Positions 12,501-18,500 of a stretch of DNA of 21,021 nt are shown here, one piece after another. A program made the position numbers and the translations under genes. A model generated the notes under the pieces. That model saw nothing but the letters and a program-made list of their open reading frames with translations, did no database searches and was not told where the DNA came from. Origin of the DNA: an uncultured Selenomonadales bacterium (GTDB lineage Bacteria; Bacillota; Negativicutes; Selenomonadales; Selenomonadaceae); assembly GCA_937877545.1 (NCBI GenBank), contig CALFJE010000051.1, forward strand, positions 1-21,021. The letters run 5' to 3'. The first letter of the stretch is position 1. Every line of letters begins with the position of its first letter.

Positions 12501-15500
12501 CGTTCGGCGGCACGACTTACTACAAGCACGGCGCGGCGTTGACTTTCAACCGTGACGACGAGGCGCGGCGAGTAGTTGACGGCGTAACAGTCGGCGGCGT
12601 TGCGGCTACTAAAGACGGCGACGCTTACACAATCACGCTTAACAGTGACGCGGCGGACTTAGCGGTTGTCGGCAGTTGGCATATTCAACTTAACGGCAAG
12701 GGCGACACCTACACCAACCGCGAGGATAACATTTCGATTTTGGGCGGCGCGGGCAATGATTCTGTCGACAACTACGGCAAAGACGTTACGATTACGGCGA
12801 GCGAAGGCAACGATACTGTTAAACTTCGCAACGGCAACAACAGCATTAAGCTTGACGGTTTCGGCGTCGGTGACGTTATCGAATTCGACGGCGAATTCAG
12901 CTTAGGCTCCGAAGGCTACAACGAGAGCGATAAAAAAGCCGTCATCATTTCCAATCACGTTTGGACGACTCTTGACGGCGTGAAATTCTCCGAAGACGGC
13001 ACTGTCTGGAGTTTCGACGCGGCGACGCGCACGGCTACATACGGCAAGCAGAAACTTGAAGGCGTCTACCTCGACGAAACGGACGGCAAGATTAAATATC
13101 GTCTGAACCAAATCGACGCGGAGGATAAATATGTTGAGCTTAAAGGTATCGGCTCGAACTTTGCGATTCAGACCGATAACTTGGACGGCTACGGCGGACT
13201 GAAAGCCGGCACTGAAACCATTGTCCTCAACGGCAACCACTTCGCGGGCGGCGACGGCATCTCTGTCACGAGCAACGAGAAAGGCTATGCGTTCGCGCTT
13301 ATGGAAGGCACGGGCGGCAAGCACTTCACGGGCTCCGACAAAGGCGAATATATCTACCTCGACGAGGGCGGCTACGATACCATTAAGCCTGTCACGATAA
13401 CGAGCGGCGGCGGTGCAGATACAATTAAGCTCGGTTTGAACGTTCAAAAAGTTGTCGTAACCGACATGAGCCAAGACGACCGCATTTATCTTTACGGCGG
13501 CACGATTGACGAACTTGAGGTTATCGGCGAAGAAGGCAATCAATCGCTGGTTGCCCAAACTTCAAGCACCGGTACCATTAAAAGAGTTACAATCGGCGGC
13601 ATAAGCAACATTGCAACTGATTTGTCGGGCTGGCAAGATACCAAAAACGGCAAGGCTTACTACGTCGGCAACGCGAACGGCTTCGGCGTGGACGAAAACA
13701 GAATGTATATCGGCTACGTGACAGCAAACGACCTGACGCCCATTATCGAGTTCAACGGCTTAAAAATAGTAAGCGAAGATTCACCCAGATACTATGACGG
13801 TTACGGCTACCCGCAAGTTCAAATTAACCCTGAAAACTTTGCGGGCAACAGCTTGGAAATTCTTCAAGAGCAAGGCGGCACTGTCGTTGAAATGTTCTAT
13901 GGCGACTACACGGGCAAGACGCTGGTCGGCTCCGACGCCAACAATATCCAGCATGACGAATACACCGGCGACAGTGAAATCGGCGACATCATTCAGAACA
14001 GCGGCGCAAGTCTTGTTATCATGTGCGGCGGCGGCGACGATTCGATTGACAACTACGCCGATAACGCGACAATCATTGCAGGTTCGGGCGGCAACAACAT
14101 CAATCTCCATAGCGGCGGCAACATCAGCGTAAACGGCGGCACGGGCGACAACCAAATTTATATCGAAACCGCTGAGGCTGTCATTGTCAACGCGCAGGGC
14201 AACAATACAATCAGAGGCAATTTGAATTCCTTGACCGTCGAGAATTTCAATTCGGGCGACGTTATCGTTACCGATAATGCAACGAATCTCAGCGTTGATG
14301 CGGACGGCAACCTCGTTGCAACTTACGACGGCGGCACGTTTACCATTGCGGGTATCAGCCAACTTGCGAGCGGCGACGTAACCAACGCTTGGAGCAAAAG
14401 TGGCAACACTTTTACTTACGGTCAATCGGTCGGCACGGCGGGCGCGTACCTCGTGGACGGCAATATCGCCTACGCGGAGAATAAAACTTTCTTCACGCTC
14501 GACAACTTGAAAGACGGCTTGACGGCAGAACAAATCGCGGCGGGCGTCACGATTAACGGCGGTAAGGTTATCCTCAGCGAGAGCGTCCTCGATACTGCCA
14601 AATCGCCTTCGATTAGCGGCGGTCGAATTGAAATCGACAGCCCTCTCCTCCAACGCAAAGTCACGGCGGGCTGGAACCTTATCGACTTTGACAGGAATAT
14701 CTACGCTTACTACGGCGCGGCGGGCGACGGCTCAGGTTGGTACAAAGGCGACGACGGCAAATGGAAATACGCCGACGGTATCAAGCCGCTGTTCACCTTT
14801 GGAAACATAAAAACTATAAAAGAAGTTTATGATGACGAGAATAAAGAATGGAATTTCTACGATGCTGCAACCATCGACAAGGATAACAAAGTCCTCACGC
14901 TTAGTAATGATTCCTTCAACGGCGCAAATATCGAACTGCTCGGCAACGCGGGCGGCTACACGTTCAAATTCGCTGAAGACTTCGACGCGACAGGCAAGAC
15001 TTTTGACGGCTTACCGAAAATCGGCGATATGACCTTCGGCTCCGACGCGGCGGGCAATGCTTACTACCTCATCAGCACGGTTGCAGACCTGCAAGCTTTG
15101 GCGACTTACGTCAACGCGGGCAACACCTGCGCGGGCTACACGTTTAAGCTTGCGAGCGACCTCGACCTCAACAACGAGAGCTGGACACCAATCGGCACGG
15201 ACTCTGATCACTATTTCAGTGGCACGTTTGACGGCGGCGACCACATAATCAGAAACTTAACCATAACGAGCGACGGCAGTAACATCGGCTTGTTCGGCTA
15301 TGTCAAAAACAGCACGATTAAAAATGTCAATCTCATCAATGCCAACCTCAGCGGCGGCTACACCCAAATCGGTGGCATTGCGGGTGCCAACTACTTTGGC
15401 ACGATTGATAACTGTTTTGTTGACGGCAACATCAGCGGCTCCAGATATGTCGGCGCGATTGCCGGCGTCAACCTCAACGGCACCGTCATCGACTGCTACT

Positions 15501-18500
15501 ATCACAGCAAGGCGGGCGGCTACGGCACTCCCGTTTACAAACTCAGCTTAGCCGACGGCGTCACGGCAAATTATGTCAGCGGCGAATCAAAGACTGTCGA
15601 CGGCACAACTTACTATCTCAGCGGCGCGACCTTCGACCTCACGCTTGACACGGACAAACTCGACCCAAGCGACGCTAATGAGAAAATCGCTGTCAAGAAC
15701 GGCACGCAAATCGGCGATAACACCTACAGATATACCGTCTACGACAACGAGTCCGCGCAGGTTAATCAGTTCACCTGCTACCCGAAGATTGACGGGCTTA
15801 CGTTCGTTCCGAACAACAACGGCGGCGGCTCCTACAACCTCGACAACGCCGCAAGCTTTGCGTCACTCGCTACTTTCCTTGCCAACTACACGGGCGACAA
15901 GTCTGTTTTGAAGTTCAATCTTACTGCCGACACCTACGAAATAAGCGATGCCGAGCAACTGAAACTTTTGGCAACAATCGTCAACAGCGGCAACACCTGC
16001 AGAGGTAAGACCTTCAAGCTCGCGGACGATATTGATTTAAGTTCCATAGCGAACTGGACGCCAATCGGCAACGTCGTTAATGAATTCACAGGCACATTCG
16101 ACGGCGACGGCAAAACGATTAGCAATTTAAAAATCACGGGTGGCGATAGAGTCGGCTTGTTCGGTTTGAACGGCAAAGGCGGCACGATTAAAAATGTCTC
16201 GCTGGTTAATGCCAACATCAGCGGCAATGAATTTGTCGGCGGCATTGCCTACTTAAACTACGGCACGATAGAAAACTGCACAGTTGAAGGCACAATCAGC
16301 GGCAACGACAGATTCATCGGCGGCATTGCGGCTACGAACCACGGCACGATTAATAATTGCTTGACGTTTGCCAAGACGAGCGGCGAAAATTACGTCGGCG
16401 CGATTGCGGGCTGGAACATCGGCACGATTAACAACAGCTATCGCTTGGGAGACGCCACGCCCGATGATGTCGCGCTTGCTTATGAATTGACGTTGCCCGA
16501 AGGCGTCACGGTTGCAGAGGATAAAGGCGTCACGTACAACGGCAAGCTTTACGTTCCTGCAGGCGACCTCAAGCTCAACATAATCGCGACGGCTCACACC
16601 GACAACTTGGCGAAAATCACGGGCATTAGCGGCGCGACCGATAACGGGGACGGAACGTTTACTTACACCATGCCCGCCGAAAATTCTACGCCTGAATTCA
16701 GCGGCTTACCTGTTATCGCGGGGCTGACCCTCGACACAAGCGATGACTCCTACATAATCGATTCGGTTGAGGCTTTGCAAGCTCTTGCGACTTACGTGAA
16801 CAGCGGCAACACCTGCGCGGGCTTGAAGTTCAAGCAGACGGAAGAAATTATCCTCGACGGCGAAAGTAATTGGACGCCGATAGGCACGGAGACTAATCCG
16901 TTCGCGGGCACGTTCGACGCCGGCATTTACGACAGCGACGGCGAACTCACGGACAGCTACACGATAAGCAACTTAACGATAAAGGACGGCGGCGATAACG
17001 TCGGCTTGTTCGGCTATGTCCAATTCGGCACGATTAAAAACGTCGTTTTGCTCTACGCCAACATCAGCGGCACCGAGAACGTCGGCGGCATTGTCGGCAC
17101 AATCAGCGACGGCACGATTGATAATTGTTTCTTCGACGGCTCAATCAGCAGCGGCACTTCCGGCGCGATTGTCGGCAACAACGACGGCGGCACCCTAACC
17201 GATTGCTACTATCACATTGAAACGGTCACGCCCAAACGCGGCTTGCTCAAGAGCGGCGGCTCGTCAGGCGGCGGACTTTACTCGTTGACGGAGCCGGAGC
17301 ATTTCACCTTTACCAACGTCACAGGGTTCAGAAATTATCGCGGAAGAATTTTCGCGACGGGACAAGTTACATTTGAGTTGACGGCAGACGACGACCGACG
17401 CATTATCGACGAATTGAGCGGCGCGGAGATTATGAAAAGCGGCAATATCTACACCGTGAACTTGACGGGCGACGCCGCACTCGATGCCACGTATCATATT
17501 CAACTGCACGACGGCGGCGACTCTTACACCAACGCGGAAGACAATATCAGCGTGCTCGGCTCTGCGGGCAACGACACAATCAGCAACAGCGGCAAGAACG
17601 TTACGATTGACGGCGGGGCAGGCAACGATTCAATTTCCAACACTGCCGCGAACGTGACAATCGACGGCGGCGCAGGCGAAAATAAAATTTACAACACCGC
17701 CGCGAACGTCAGCATAGACGTTTCCAAAGGCAATGACGTTATCGAATTTGCGGGCACAAACAGCTTTACGGTTGCGGGCTTCGGCGCGGGCGACGTGATT
17801 AAACCCGCGAGCGGCAACCTCAACGACCTCACTTACACCAATAACGGCGTTGTCGCGAGCTACAGAGCGGACGGAGCCAACTACGACAGCCATATTACAA
17901 TCGGCGGGCTTAGCTTGTCGCAGGAAAGCAAGAGTTGGTCACTGGAAAGCGGCACGGCAAAATTTATCACAACGACGAACGCGGGCGCGTACTTGAACGG
18001 CGGCGAGATAGCTTATCGTGGCGAATCGACAGGAGCCGCGCAGGTTGCGATAATCGGCATAACCAATCTTGACGGTATCGCCGACGTTGGCAAAGTCATT
18101 GAAGTTGACGGCAGTGCGGTTAATGATTCGGGCGCGACGGTTGCTTTAAACTCCAACGGCTATCAATTCAATCTTAAGGGCGACTGGAGCGGCAAGACTT
18201 TCACCGCAACCGCCAATAACGACGTTATCACCAACCTTGCGGCGTCGGGCTTGACGATAACGACGGGCGACGGCTCCGATACGATTGAGATAACCGGCGG
18301 CGTTTCGGCGGTCAATATAACTGACTTCAGCACCGACGACAGGTTGGACTTCGCGGCGGGCATTTCAAATTACAGCTACAGCAACGGAGCCTTGACGGTT
18401 ACGCTGACGGATAATCAAGTCGTTCAGCTTACGGGCTTGACTGCGCCGATTGAGGCAACGTGGTTGGCTGTCACGGACGGCAATGCTGTTTACGGCACAC

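Noticed and set aside
14690..14780. Choline- or glucan-binding repeat
   Set aside because: The aromatic-glycine segment (GSGWYKGDDGKWKYADG) occurs only once and lacks the tandem array typical of those domains.
575..17494. CRISPR array or other noncoding repeat array
   Set aside because: The repetition is at codon level, in frame, imperfect, and with periods of 81 bp and up; there are no short identical repeats with unique spacers.
17495..17764. RTX cytotoxin (hemolysin-like) assignment
   Set aside because: RTX-like turns are few and scattered, and no hydrophobic pore-forming region, acylation region or adjacent activator/transporter gene is visible. Calcium-binding structural repeats in an adhesin-like protein fit better.
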